Positions 54,470 through 64,000 of a stretch of 64,000 nt of DNA are shown in pieces. The translations under genes and the position numbers were made by a program. The notes beneath the pieces were generated by a model. The model was not told the origin of the DNA. It ran no database searches and saw only the letters and a program-made list of their open reading frames with translations. Origin of the DNA: Diadophis punctatus similis (Eukaryota > Chordata > Lepidosauria > Squamata > Dipsadidae); the NCBI GenBank assembly GCA_023053685.1, contig JALIGW010000010.1, positions 6,686,096 to 6,750,095 on the forward strand, in the 5' to 3' direction. Positions within the stretch are counted from its first letter, which is position 1. Each line of letters starts with the position of its first letter.

Positions 54470-56011
54470 CTACACTACTTCAGACAGATGGTTATCCAAC
54501 ATCTTCTTGAAAATGTCTAGTGTTGGAGCATTCACAACTTCTGGAGGTAAGCTGTTCCACTGATTAATTGTTCTAACTGTCAGGAAATTTCTCCTTAGTT
54601 CTAAGTTGCTTCTCTCCTTGTTTAGTTTCCACCCATTGCTTCTTGTTCTACCCCCAGGTGCCTTGGAGAATAGTTTGACTCCCTCTTCTTTGTGGCAACC
54701 CCTGAGATATTGGAACACTGCTATCATGTCACCCCTGGTCTTTCTTTTCATTAAACTAGACATACCCAGTTCCTGCAACCGTTCTTCATATGTTTTAGCC
54801 TCCAGTCCCCTAATCATTTTTGTTGCTCTTCTCTGCACTCTTTCTAGAGCAGTGATGGTGAACCTTTTTTCCCTTGGGTGGCGAAATAATGCGTGCGTGC
54901 GCTATCGCACATGCGTGTGTGCCCACACCCATAATTCAAAGCCCCTCACTTGCCCCACCCCCCTGCGCATGCATGCACGACCCCCCCCAGTCCCCTGTTT
55001 CCCGACTTCCAGTGGGCCTGGTAGGCCCATTTTTCGCCCTCCCCAGGCTCCAGAGGCTTTTTTGAAGCTTGGGGAGGGTGAAAATGCTCCCCCACCACCC
55101 TGGAGGCCTTCCAGAGGCCAAAATTGCCCTCCCAGAGCCTCCGCACGAGCCAAAAATCAGCTGGCGAGCACGAACATGCGCACTGGAGCTGAGCTAGGGC
55201 AATGGCTCGCGTGCCGGCAGATATGGCACCGCGTGCCACCTGTGGCACCCGTGCCATAGGTTCGCCATCACTGTTCTAGAGTCTCAACATCCTTTTTACA
55301 TCGTGGTGACCAAAACTGTATGCAGTATTCCAAGTGTGGCCTTACCAAGGCATTATAAAGTGGTATTAACACTTCGCGTGATCTTGATTCTATCCCTCTG
55401 TTAATGCAGCCTAGAACTGTGTTGGCTTTTTTGGCAGCTGCTGCACACTGCTAGCTCATATTTAAATGGTTGTCCACTAGGACTCCAAGATCCCTCTCAC
55501 AGTTACTACTGTTGAGCAAGGTACCACATATACTGTACCTGTGCATTTTGTTTTTCTTGCCTAAATGTAGAACCTTACTTTTTTCACCATTGAATTTCAT
55601 TTTGTTTGATAGCGCCCAATGTTCAAGTCTGTCAAGATCCTTCTGTATCTTGAGCCTATCTTCTGGAGAGTTGGCTATTCCTGCCAGTTTGGTGTCATCT
55701 GCAAATTTGATGAGTTCCCCATCTATCCCCTCGTCCAAGTCATTGATGAAAATGTTGAAGAGTACTGGGCCTAAAACAGAGCCTTGGGGTACTCCACTGC
55801 ATACTTCCCTCCATGTAGATGCAGTTCCATTGAGCACTATTCGTTGAATGCAGTTGGTTAGCCAGTTTTGAATCCATCTGGTGGTGTTGCTGTCCATCCC
55901 ACATTTTTCTACTTTATCTAGTAATAGGTTATGGTCTACTTTGTCAAATGCCTTACTGAAGTCCAAGTAAACCACATCGACAGCATTCCTCTGGTCCACT
56001 AATTTTGTCAC
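54470..56011 (-). pseudogene. CR1-3 reverse transcriptase, C-terminal half
   Basis: The block 56011-55451 is open for 186 codons with V-V-Y-L-D-F-S-K-A-F-D, G-V-P-Q-G-S-V-L-G-P-V-L and the catalytic F-A-D-D. After the hAT-C insertion, 54838-54470 gives R-R-A-T-K-M-I-R-G-L and R-N-F-L-T-V-R-T-I-N-Q-W-N-S-L-P. The frame spanning the hAT site is interrupted. This is a typical vertebrate CR1 enzyme. Confidence 0.92.
54850..55273. mobile_element. hAT-C element, complete, perfect 8-bp TSD
   Basis: The left end CAGTGATGGTGAACC and right end GGTTCGCCATCACTG are inverted (14 of 15). The TSD TTCTAGAG is at 54842-54849 and 55274-55281, inside CR1-3. 424 bp, no transposase. It defines the family used for the copies at 29042 and 32832. 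Confidence 0.95.
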
Positions 56012-56179
56012 TTTATCAAAGAATGCAATAAGATTAGTCTGGCATGATCTGTTTTTGACAAACCCATGTTGGCTTTTGGTTATTACTTTGTTTGCTTCTA
56101 GGTGTTCGTTGATTCGTTACTTGGAAAAGATAATCAAACAACAAATCAACGAACACCTAGAAGCAAACAGAGTAATGCA

Positions 56180-56611
56180 CCTAATGCACCTAATCGAACC
56201 AGTGCAGCTAAAATGGGTCAACATTGGGAGATTACTTACTTCATGATAGTTCCGAAAATGACTGAGGCAGTTATTCTGGGACTGTCCTGGCTAGACAAGT
56301 GGGGCCTGACGATATGGTGGGGAGGGGGAGAGAGGAAAATGAGACTGGGAAAAGGCCCCTCTCCCCCCTCAAGACAGCCTTGAGAGAGGAGCGGCTCAGC
56401 AGCGAGGAGGAACTGAGTGAAAGAGTGTTTGAAAGCCATGTCAGAGCAGCTGCCGTGGACCCAGTCCATTCCCAAAGAGTACCAGGACCTAGCAGAGGAA
56501 TTCAGTGAGAAAGTATGTGTCCTATTGACCTGCCCATCACCCTACCAACTGTGTGATCGAGATCTTACTGGGTGTGAAACTTCCTGAGCCAAAGATGTAT
56601 TCCATGGCCCC
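56180..56611 (+). pseudogene. gypsy-4 protease end and linker to RT
   Basis: M-G-Q-H-W-E-I-T-Y-F and V-I-L-G-L-S-W-L-D-K-W-G are the protease C-terminal motifs. Later P-K-E-Y-Q-D-L-A-E-E-F-S marks the start of the RT region. Several shifts. It ends in the 21-base target duplicated at 62591-62611. Confidence 0.85.
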
Positions 56612-57083
56612 GATGGAAGGCATGGCCAATGCAGCGGCGCTAAGGAGTTTCCCCGCGCTCCGCGGGGAATCACTGAATCTGCGCCGTACGGAGACCTGGT
56701 CCAGTTAGGACCAGGTCAGATCCACCCTGGAGGGGTGGTGAGCAAGAAGAGCACCTGCTGGTGGACTGGGGGGGCTGCAAACCCCCCAGGGAGCTGGCTT
56801 TGTCTCCTCGACCGGCGGCAACTGGAAGACGACCTCTTAAGTGTTGTCCCTAGCCGCAGCGGTCACATCGGCAAGATTTAAACTGGCAAGTTTGGAGTCA
56901 TCTGGGAAAGGAAAATTTAAAATCAAGTGCTGGAGGAGTCGAAGTTGAAGAAGACGAAGGCTGGTGAGTTACATTGCCAAAAGAACACAGTAAAAGGAAC
57001 TTTCTAATTTAAGGGAACAGAAGGACTGGAAATTAAGGATTTACATATGTGGATACAATGGAATAACAAAATTAAAGTGATTG

Positions 57084-57453
57084 TGTAAGGAATGTCTTTC
57101 CAGCAACAATTAAGGTACGAACTTCTGAGTCAGTGTTCTCAAAAGGATTTCCTTTATTTGCATCTGTATAACATCCATTCGTTCAAAGCAAAGTCAATGC
57201 CTTCAGGCAAGGCAAGCATATTTAACCTTAATGCCCCACCCCATTCAGTATAATCAATCCACAAATGTGTGGCCAGATGGTTACGTTCCCAGTCTCTCTT
57301 CCGTTCAAACTGACTTGTAATTACCCCTCATAAAACCCTATCTTAAGATGAGAGGCTCCCAGGTGTCTGGGATCTGGATATGTTATAAACTTTTGATCAA
57401 GCTGATCCAAGACCCCCCTTCTCCTTCTGAATGGCAGAGTCTGGAGTCTGACA
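57084..57453 (-). mobile_element. Solo gypsy LTR, 370 bp, perfect 5-bp TSD
   Basis: Minus strand TGTCAG...TTACA, TSD GATTG (57079-57083, 57454-57458). Same family as the gypsy-1 LTR but with a single copy of the U3 unit, which accounts for the 57-bp length difference. Confidence 0.93.
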
Positions 57454-57458
57454 GATTG

Positions 57459-58155
57459 GTAACTAAAGCCCAACTATTAAGGATTTGGACTTTACTTTAA
57501 AGATTTGATAAAGGAATAAGAATTGGAAAATAAACCTGAAGGGAAAAACTGAAATTGGATTTGATTAAAAACAGGAAAATTAAAACAGGAAAGGAAGAGC
57601 TGGGAAACTTGACTGGAGAGTGCCATCTGGTGGCTGGAAGAATTAATCTTGTGTTGGAATATTTTTTTGGATGTTTGGACAGCTGTGACCTTGAATAAGA
57701 AAAACTTTTTTAAGAGCTGAAGAAATACAAAGCAGATTGTAAATTTGCTATTGTCAGAAAGAAAGTGTTTTGGTTCGACCTGGATAAGAATGAATATGAA
57801 CAGATGTTTATAATAAATGAACAGAAGGACCTGGCCTTTCAACCACTAAAGTCAAAATTTGCAAATTATAACAGGCTGTGAAATACATCTTTATTAGCAG
57901 CTGGATGGATTGTGAAAATTGCTGATTTGTGATCTTGAGGCTTTGAGACATGGAGACTAACAATTATTAAGAACTGGTGATATCTTTGAATGAATTCTAT
58001 GCTAGACTGAATCTGGTTAAGCTTTGGACTAAAGATTGAATTTTGACTAAAGATTGAATCCATCTAAGCTTTGGATTTAAGAACTGAGAACTGAGACTGT
58101 AAAGATATGGAGAGAATTGACTATGAAGAATTGGCTGGGTTTTTGAAGGATCTTT
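57459..58155 (+). other. Half-L1 5' UTR continuation
   Basis: A/T-rich, with repeated ...TTGGACTAAAGATTGAATT phrases near 58020-58075. No gene seen. Confidence 0.6.
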
Positions 58156-58188
58156 TTGAAGACTTTAGAAGACAAATGGGAAAAAATG

Positions 58189-58554
58189 GACAACATAACA
58201 GAAGAAGAAAAGAAGATTGAAAATATTATAAATGATGATGAAAAGGGAAAGAATATTGAAAATGCAATGCTGATTAATGATTATGTTAATGATAACGATT
58301 CCACTGGGTTTAACAGTGATAATAGAGATAAAGATAACAGTGATAATAGAGATAAAGATATCAAAAACAATTATATTCAGATTGATGATAAAGATTTTGA
58401 GATACATAAAATAAGAAAAAGATTGGAGAAAATTAGATATACACAGAAAGTAAACTTAAGAGGAAGGAAGAGAGCATGGGGAAAGAGAATCTATTGGCAT
58501 AAAATTAAAAGAAAAAGGGAAAAGAAAGCAAAGAGATGGGAGTGGAGGAAATAA
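58189..58554 (+). pseudogene. ORF1-like frame of the half-L1 element
   Basis: The first ATG in this frame is 58189; the frame itself is open from about 58156. It is very rich in D, N, K, E and I. It contains a tandem 24-base repeat encoding D-N-R-D-K-D-N-S twice, then a basic tail (K-I-K-R-K-R-E-K-K). There is no recognisable L1 RNA-binding core, so the assignment rests on position after an L1-like 5' UTR and on the similar block at 30515-30942. It may be a degenerate N-terminal ORF1 piece. Confidence 0.5.
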
Positions 58555-58706
58555 ATATACAAAAAATGAAATAGTCGAGAAATCAAAAGGAAATGGATGA
58601 TGGCATTGAAATATTATGGAAATGTTTTTTCTCTTTCTTTTTATTTAGTATTATTACTTTATTAAGAGTTAAGAATTTGTCTTTTCTTTTCTGTTTTTTT
58701 ATACAG

Positions 58707-59076
58707 TGTCACGATGTGAATATTGTCAGTTGTGAGTCTATGCAGGGTGATGCACCCCTATCCTAAACATCATGGTACTTTCCAATACAAGCAGAACACG
58801 TGATATGCTGTCTACGCATGTCTACATTCCTAATCCACCATTACTCACTTCTGCCTTGGCTCTTGACCTGAACGATCGTGTTAATTAGCAAAGATGTAGA
58901 TTTATTGTTTTATATTGTTTTTTACTGAAATAAATATTTTCTATTAGACATTTAATCTCAGTTTTATTTCTAAATGATTGAATTCCAAGTAAAAGATCCA
59001 AATCTCACCTCTATGAGATATTCTTTCTTTAACACGGTAGCAGCCGGACGGCTCGAATTTTATCTTCATCCTAACA
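58707..59076 (+). repeat. copia 5' LTR
   Basis: TGTCACG...CCTAACA. The first 328 bases correspond to the solo LTR at 29922. The last 42 bases are an addition that begins CGGTAGCAGCCGGACGG. Confidence 0.93.
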
Positions 59077-59090
59077 TGGTAAGCAGAGGA
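59077..59090 (+). other. copia primer binding site
   Basis: TGGTAAGCAGAGGA directly follows the LTR. It is close to the complement of the 3' end of vertebrate initiator methionine tRNA (TGGTAGCAGAGGA), with one extra A. Confidence 0.75.
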
Positions 59091-59162
59091 TTCGGTTCTT
59101 GGAATCTAAGCTTGACAGATTTATTGCGTCTAGTTTAGCTAGCTAGCTAGAGAACAGTTTTA

Positions 59163-59834
59163 TTGCCTCCGAGGAGAGCCAGCTCCTCCTCCAAAATGCC
59201 TTTACTGGAAGAAAAAAATATCTTTGATCCGCTGGACAAAGAACAGGAGAAAAATCCTCCCGAAGAAGACTCAGATTGGTCCAGGGTACATTCTAATGAT
59301 CCTGGAGTTTATTTTCCCAGAGATGAATTTGCTGACTATAGCAAACCTGATGTTCCATCTTCACCAGCTGCGGATGCTCATGCTAGCAACAACGATGGAG
59401 ATGAGGACGACAAGGAAGAAGATTGGACAACCGTTCCGAGACGTTCCAAGAGAACTACAAAAGGTATTCCTCCAAAGAAATACACACTGCACTGCACAAA
59501 CAGACCATCGCCATTGATCTGTAACATTACACTTCCACCAAAGACTTTTGCACAAATTAAATATCTTTCTGAAGATGAACAACAAAAATGGCACACCGCC
59601 ATGCAAGTTGAGATGGACAGTCTGCAGAACCTTAAGGTATTTACACCTGCACCACCTCCAACAAATAAGAAAGTCATTGGCACAAGATGGGTCTACAAAA
59701 TTAAACAAAAACCAGATGGTGAATCATTATACAAGGCAAGACTTGTAGCACAAGGTTTCGCACAAAGTTATCCAGAGGACTATACAAACACTTATTCACC
59801 CACAGTGCGAACGGAAAGTGTAAAAATGCTTTAA
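59163..59834 (+). pseudogene. copia N-terminal region and start of RT
   Basis: The frame enters near 59163, with the first in-frame ATG at 59194. An acidic, unfamiliar N-terminus leads into R-R-S-K-R-T-T-K-G-I-P, the linker that precedes RT in copia polyproteins. RT then starts with W-H-T-A-M-Q-V-E-M, G-T-R-W-V-Y-K-I-K and K-A-R-L-V-A-Q-G-F. A one-base shift at about 59832 ends the frame. Integrase, protease and gag knuckle motifs are absent, so this is a deletion derivative. Confidence 0.88.
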
Positions 59835-61084
59835 CTACAGCTACCATTCTTGGACTTGAAGTTTTCCAATTTGATGTTGAAACAGCTTATCTACATGCAG
59901 ACCTAGATGAAGAAAACTATGTGAAGTGCGCCCCTGGCTTCCATGATGGATCCCGCGGCCAAGAAGGGGACACGTGGATTCTCAACAAAAGTCTTTATGG
60001 TCTGAAACAGTCTGGTTTAATGTGGTATAACTGTCTCAAAGACAAACTAAATTCTATGGGCTTTATTAAGTCCGAAACTGATGAATGCGTGTTCACAAAA
60101 AGGTATGACAATGCATATGAAATTGTTCTTGTTTATGTTGATGACATTGTTTACATAGGTCCTAACAAACACATGAGTGAGATTTTTGTTACAGGTTTGC
60201 AGAGATTCTTCACATTGAAGTCACTAGGCCACATTAATGATTATTTAGGTGTGCAGATTGAAAAGACACAGAAGGGGTTTAGCCTCTCACAACAGACCAA
60301 GATAGAACAACTTTTATATTATTGCAACATGCAAGATGCTACACCAACACATACACCTATGCAAACAGATTTTTGTAATTTGAAAGGTGAAGAAAGTCCT
60401 GAGTTCAAGGAACAAACACTTTATCGTTCAGTAATTGGTTCACTACTATATATTAGTGGTTGGACTAGACCAGACATAGCACTTAGTGTCAATTTGTTGT
60501 CAAGACATATAAGCAAAGCAAAAGAGTTTCACTGGTCATGTATCAAGAAGTTATTGAGATACCTGAAATACACTCAACACATGAAGTTAAAGCTAGAACC
60601 ATCACATTCTGATTTTGCTGAATTATATTGTTATGCAGATGCTGACTGGGCAAGTGATAAGGAATAAAAAAAAAGCACCTCAGGTTACATAATGTACTTG
60701 AATGGATGTCCAGTTCATTGGAACATGAGAAAACAGAGTTTTGTTTCCTGTTCTTCAACAGAAGCAGAATATGCTTGTATGTCAGATGCTTGTAATTCCC
60801 TAACCTGGTTTAACACTTTAGTTACAGATATCTGGACCAAACCAAAGCAGCCAATCACCATGAAGGAAGATAATCAATCAGTAGTTTACATTTCAAAAAT
60901 ACGTTTCACAGGCTCAAGGTCCAGACACATTGACATTCGTTATAAAAATGTTAGAGATTTAGTAAGACAAGGTTTTATAAAGTTAGAGTATGTGGCAACA
61001 GAATACCAGATAGCTGACATTTTGAACAAGCCATTGCCAGCAGCACAACATGAATTTCTGAGACATTTACTGTGTGTAGAGTGA
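59835..61084 (+). pseudogene. copia RT (catalytic part) and RNase H
   Basis: After the shift the frame reads through F-Q-F-D-V-E-T-A-Y-L-H, L-Y-G-L-K-Q-S and the catalytic Y-V-D-D (60134-60145), then Y-L-G-V-Q-I. RNase H follows: Y-A-D-A-D-W-A-S-D, S-S-T-E-A-E-Y, D-N-Q-S-V, S-R-H-I-D-I-R and I-A-D-I-L-N-K-P-L. One TAA (60665-60667) lies in the RNase H just before S-T-S-G-Y. The end at 61084 is the natural stop. Confidence 0.92.
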
Positions 61085-61108
61085 TGTAATCATATCCACC
61101 CAACCGAC

Positions 61109-61118
61109 AAAGAAGGGG
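61109..61118 (+). other. copia polypurine tract
   Basis: AAAGAAGGGG immediately before the 3' LTR. Confidence 0.85.
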
Positions 61119-61488
61119 TGTCACGATGTGAATATTGTCAGTTGTGAGTCTATGCAGGGTGATGCACCCCTATCCTAAATATGATGGTACTTTCCAATAC
61201 AAGCAGAACACGTGATATGCTGTCTACGCATGTCTACATTCCTAATCCACCATTACTCATTTCTGCCTTGGCTCTTGACCTAAACGGTCGTGTTAATTAG
61301 CAAAGATGTAGATTTATTGTTTTATATTGTTTTGTACTGAAATAAATATTTTCTATTAGACATTTAATCTCGGTTTTATTTCTAAATGATTGAATTCCAA
61401 GTAAAAGATCCAAATCTCGCCTCTATGAGATATTCTTTCTTTAACACGGTAGCAGCCGGATGGCTCGAATTTTATCTTCATCCTAACA
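61119..61488 (+). repeat. copia 3' LTR
   Basis: Same 370-bp length as the 5' LTR, including the 42-base terminal addition (with C to T in GGACGG). Confidence 0.93.
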
Positions 61489-61493
61489 TACAG

Positions 61494-62395
61494 ACTAATA
61501 TTGTTTAATGAATTAAAAGATTTGACATTTTAGATAAAACAATGTTATAAGACATATTATGATTGAATATCTTTTTTATATATGAAATTTGCTCAAATGA
61601 AAATTTTAATAGGGAAAAATGTATTATTTTAACAGTTGAATATTTAATTGAATAATTAAGAAAGAATTTTGATTAGTATGTGAAAAGGTATATTATGTTT
61701 GTGTATTATTTTTTTATGTTTACATATGAGACCTATTCAAATGTTAAATTTAATAATTCTTTAAGAGTTAAGTATTTAATAGAACGTAAATAACCTAGGA
61801 AGAACCTTGATGATTAACCTAAGAAATTGGAATGTATAATTGGGCATTTAGTTTTTTGTGATAGAATAAGGATAAAAAACATAAACAATGAATAAAGAGA
61901 CAAAAAAGTGGAGGAAGCAATATGGCTGAAAATTAAGAAACAGGAGAAATAGTAATTATCTTGGAAATTAAATTAATAGCAGATAATTTAGGTGAACTTA
62001 AAAAGTATTTGGTGAATATCCCAGATGACAAAATTAGACTTTCTTTTTTTCTTTTTTTTGGAGGTAAGATGGAGTAAGCAGCATATACCTACAATAAAGT
62101 ATTATATATAACGAAATGATATAATAATAATAATAAAATTTCCTTAAGAAGAGATATGATGAGTCTAAATTTGAGATTGTATCATCAGCTTGTCAAACAT
62201 AAGAGGAGTTAATATAAAAGAGTACTCAGGGGAAGGCAAAGAGAGTGTAAGAGGAAGTAGAAGGGGAGGAAGAGAAGGAGTAGAGAGAGTAGAGGAGGAG
62301 TGAAGGAAGGAGTAAGAAAGTAGGAGGAGATGATGGAGATAGAGAGAGGAGAGTGCAATGGGAAATAAAATAAAAAAAATAGAACAGACTGATGA
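61494..62395 (+). other. Half-L1 3' UTR
   Basis: A/T-rich then purine-rich (GGAAG/GGAGG tract, 62230-62350). Shares order and phrases with 31055-31495. No gene. Confidence 0.7.
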
Positions 62396-62488
62396 TCTGG
62401 TGATGTAAGCGTTTATATAAGATATTAACTTTTGAATGATGATCAAGGTGATGTAAGCGTTTATATAAGATATTAACTTTTGAATGAT
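62396..62488. repeat. Tandem duplication, two 47-bp units
   Basis: GGTGATGTAAGCGTTTATAT... repeated in direct order within the half-L1 3' UTR. Confidence 0.9.
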
Positions 62489-62590
62489 GGATTATAAATG
62501 TAAAATTGTGTATTTTATTGTAACATTTTAAGGTATACAGTATGTCTATTGAATTGTACAAGTGGTGGAGGAAAAAAAATTGGGGGAAAA

Positions 62591-63625
62591 AAAGATGTAT
62601 TCCATGACCCCAAGAGAGATGAAGGAGCTAAGGGAGTACATTTACAAGAACCTAGCCAGGGGTTTCATCCAGCTGGCAAAATCCCATGTGGCAGCCCCCG
62701 TACTGTTCAAAGAAAAGAAGGATGGGATGATGAGATTATTTATTGATTTCAGGGGGATAAAAGCTGTGTGGGGGGGAAACATGTACCCCCTTAATGAAGG
62801 ACATGCTGGCCCACCTGGCAAAGGGGAAGATCTTTACCAAGCTGGACCTGAGAGAGGCATACTATAAAGTGAGAATTAAAGAGGGGGACAAGTGGAAGAT
62901 GGCATTTAATTGTCTGCTAGGGAGTTTCCAGTTCAAAGTGATGCCTTTTGGGATCTAAGGAGCCCCTGCCATATTCATGCAGCTGATTAACGAGGTACTG
63001 CATGATCATTTGTGTAAGAGAGTCCTAGTTTATTTAGATGACATCCTCATCTTCACCAAGATGATGAAGAAGCATGTCAAGCTGGTTCGCCAGGTACTCA
63101 GAAAACTCCTGGCAGCAAACCTGTATGCCAAGCTGTCTAAATATGAATTTCACAAGACCCACCTTCACTGCCTAGTGTATTGAATGTCAAGCAAAGGGGT
63201 GGAGATGGACCCAGGAAAGGTAAAAGCCATCCTGGAATGGTAACCCACTCGGACTCGCAAGCAACTGCAAAGCTTTCTGGGGTTTGCAAACTTCTACCAG
63301 CAATTCATCCCCTCCTTTGCCAAGGCAGCCTTGCTGATCACCGAACTGCTAAAAATAGGAAAAAAAGGGGGGTCAATCCTTGGCCCAGACAGCTGCTAGA
63401 GTGGACTATGAATGCCAGAAGGCATTCAAGAAGCTCAAATGGCTCTTTGCGGAGGAACCGGTCCTAAAGCACCCCAACCCTGATCAGCCTTTTGTTATAC
63501 AGCCTGATGCCAGCGATGTAGTTGTGGGCATGGTTCTCCTCCAGAAAAATAAGGAGGAAAACCTACAACCATGCGCATACACCTCCAGAAAACTCACCGA
63601 CCCTGATGTTGGGCATTATTAACCT
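62591..63625 (+). pseudogene. gypsy-4 reverse transcriptase and RNase H start
   Basis: M-Y-S-M-T-P-R-E-M-K-E-L, A-A-P-V-L-F-K-E-K-K-D-G and K-L-D-L-R-E-A-Y-Y are followed by Y-L-D-D at about 63033-63044. Then F-L-G-F-A-N-F-Y and F-V-I-Q-P-D-A-S-D-V-V-V-G. Stops at 62957-62959 and 63181-63183 and shifts near 62790 and 62870 break it. Cut at its right by L1-f. Confidence 0.88.
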
Positions 63626-63629
63626 GGTG

Positions 63630-64000
63630 CCACTTTCTTTTTTTCTTTTTTTAAAATAATCTTTATTAAATGATTTTTTAAAAACACAGATATATACATA
63701 TATACAAAACAAACATACGTCTAACTCTACATAACATCTATACATAATACATAGACTAACATAAAAAAGACATAAACCATTAATGTTGGTATTTTTTGTA
63801 GTGTTGTGTACCGTTACATCGATGGTACCATTGATTCTTTGATTTATCTATCTTGAAATATTTCCTTAATTGTGTTCTATTTATAATTTCATCAACCTAA
63901 TTATCTATTGAGATCTATCTACCTGTCTTCTTGTATTACATTTTTATGTTTCTCACTTATTGTTTCACTTAATTTTTATCTTTCAACCAGTTGTACCATT
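63630..64000 (-). mobile_element. L1 3' end (L1-f), continues past the window
   Basis: T-rich start on the plus strand (TTTTTTAAAATAATCTTTATT, as in L1-a). The right edge encodes W-Y-N-W-L-K on the minus strand, the end of L1 ORF2. TSD cannot be checked. Confidence 0.8.

Larger units (their letters stand above)
54412..56180 (-). mobile_element. CR1 LINE copy CR1-3 with inverted 5' end and nested hAT-C
   Basis: The 3' end is at the left (GGAAGGGACCTTGGAGGTC). Coding runs to about 56110. The final piece (about 56112-56180) is CR1 sequence in plus orientation. hAT-C is nested at 54850-55273. Confidence 0.9.
58707..61488 (+). mobile_element. Ty1/copia element with both LTRs, internally deleted
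   Basis: 370-bp LTRs (58707-59076, 61119-61488) differ at about 9 positions. The TSD TACAG is at 58702-58706 and 61489-61493. The internal region is only 2,042 bp: PBS, a short N-terminal frame, RT, RNase H and PPT. Most of gag, protease and integrase are missing. It sits within the half-L1. Confidence 0.94.
56612..62590 (+). mobile_element. Half-L1 (HAL1-like) element, about 2.8 kb of own sequence
   Basis: The TSD, about 20 bases (AGATGTATTCCATGGCCCC, one mismatch), is at 56591-56611 and 62591-62611. The 5' part is GC-rich, like an L1 5' UTR. An ORF1-like frame follows, then a 3' UTR with a purine tract and an A-rich end. No ORF2. A solo gypsy LTR and a copia element sit inside. Confidence 0.8.
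53733..63625 (+). mobile_element. Ty3/gypsy copy gypsy-4 in three blocks
   Basis: Gag end plus protease (53733-54313), protease end and linker (about 56180-56611), and RT to RNase H (62591-63625). The blocks are separated by CR1-3 and by a half-L1 element with a 21-base TSD. The right end is cut by L1-f. No LTR of its own was seen. Confidence 0.88.

Overview
This is vertebrate nuclear DNA, most likely from a squamate reptile (snake or lizard). The anchor is one host exon at 37049-37166 (+). It matches exon 52 of the dystrophin gene DMD: 118 bp, AG acceptor, GT donor, phase 0 to phase 1. On this reading, 1-37048 is intron 51 and 37167-64000 is intron 52. I see no other host exon. Squamate origin is inferred from the repeat mix: L1, L2, CR1 and a further APE-type LINE all present, chromodomain Ty3/gypsy and Ty1/copia elements, several hAT and TA-target foldback elements, and tRNA-derived SINEs.

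Almost everything else is transposable elements, many nested, with target-site duplications (TSDs) readable on both sides. 1-8548: an antisense class I endogenous retrovirus (env, pol, gag, 5' LTR; its 3' end lies off the window). 8590-16640: an L1 (L1-b) split by a full-length L1 (L1-a, 9632-16266). 16641-24004: an APE-type LINE split by hAT-A (18045-23798), which is split by hAT-B (18336-23410), which holds an L2 LINE and a large palindrome. 24005-27735: a decayed antisense gypsy element. 27736-34000: L1-related pieces, foldback elements, a solo copia LTR, hAT-C copies and CR1. 34596-35719: a gypsy copy cut down to one LTR plus the start of gag. 37049-37166: the DMD exon.

37620-37887: a Tigger-like foldback element. 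38235-43753: a young, nearly complete sense-strand gypsy chromovirus with 427-bp LTRs differing at 3 positions. 43885-44130: a tRNA SINE. 44547-51756: an L1 split by a foldback element that contains a long L2 (ORF2 with two stop codons). 52695-53732: an unassigned GC-rich segment. 53733-63625: a fourth gypsy copy split by CR1 and by a half-L1 element; the half-L1 carries a solo gypsy LTR and a copia element with 370-bp LTRs. 63630-64000: the 3' end of another L1.

No element looks fully autonomous as it stands, because every retroelement coding region has at least one stop, frameshift or deletion. The gene-level picture is one conserved muscle-gene exon inside introns built by serial insertion. 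The strongest unusual signals are: covarying LTR/PBS complementarity in two gypsy copies, pointing to self-primed reverse transcription; a U3 tandem duplication; a copia LTR that has absorbed a PBS-like segment; nested insertions whose excision in silico restores a reading frame; and long same-direction LINE copies flanking the DMD exon.
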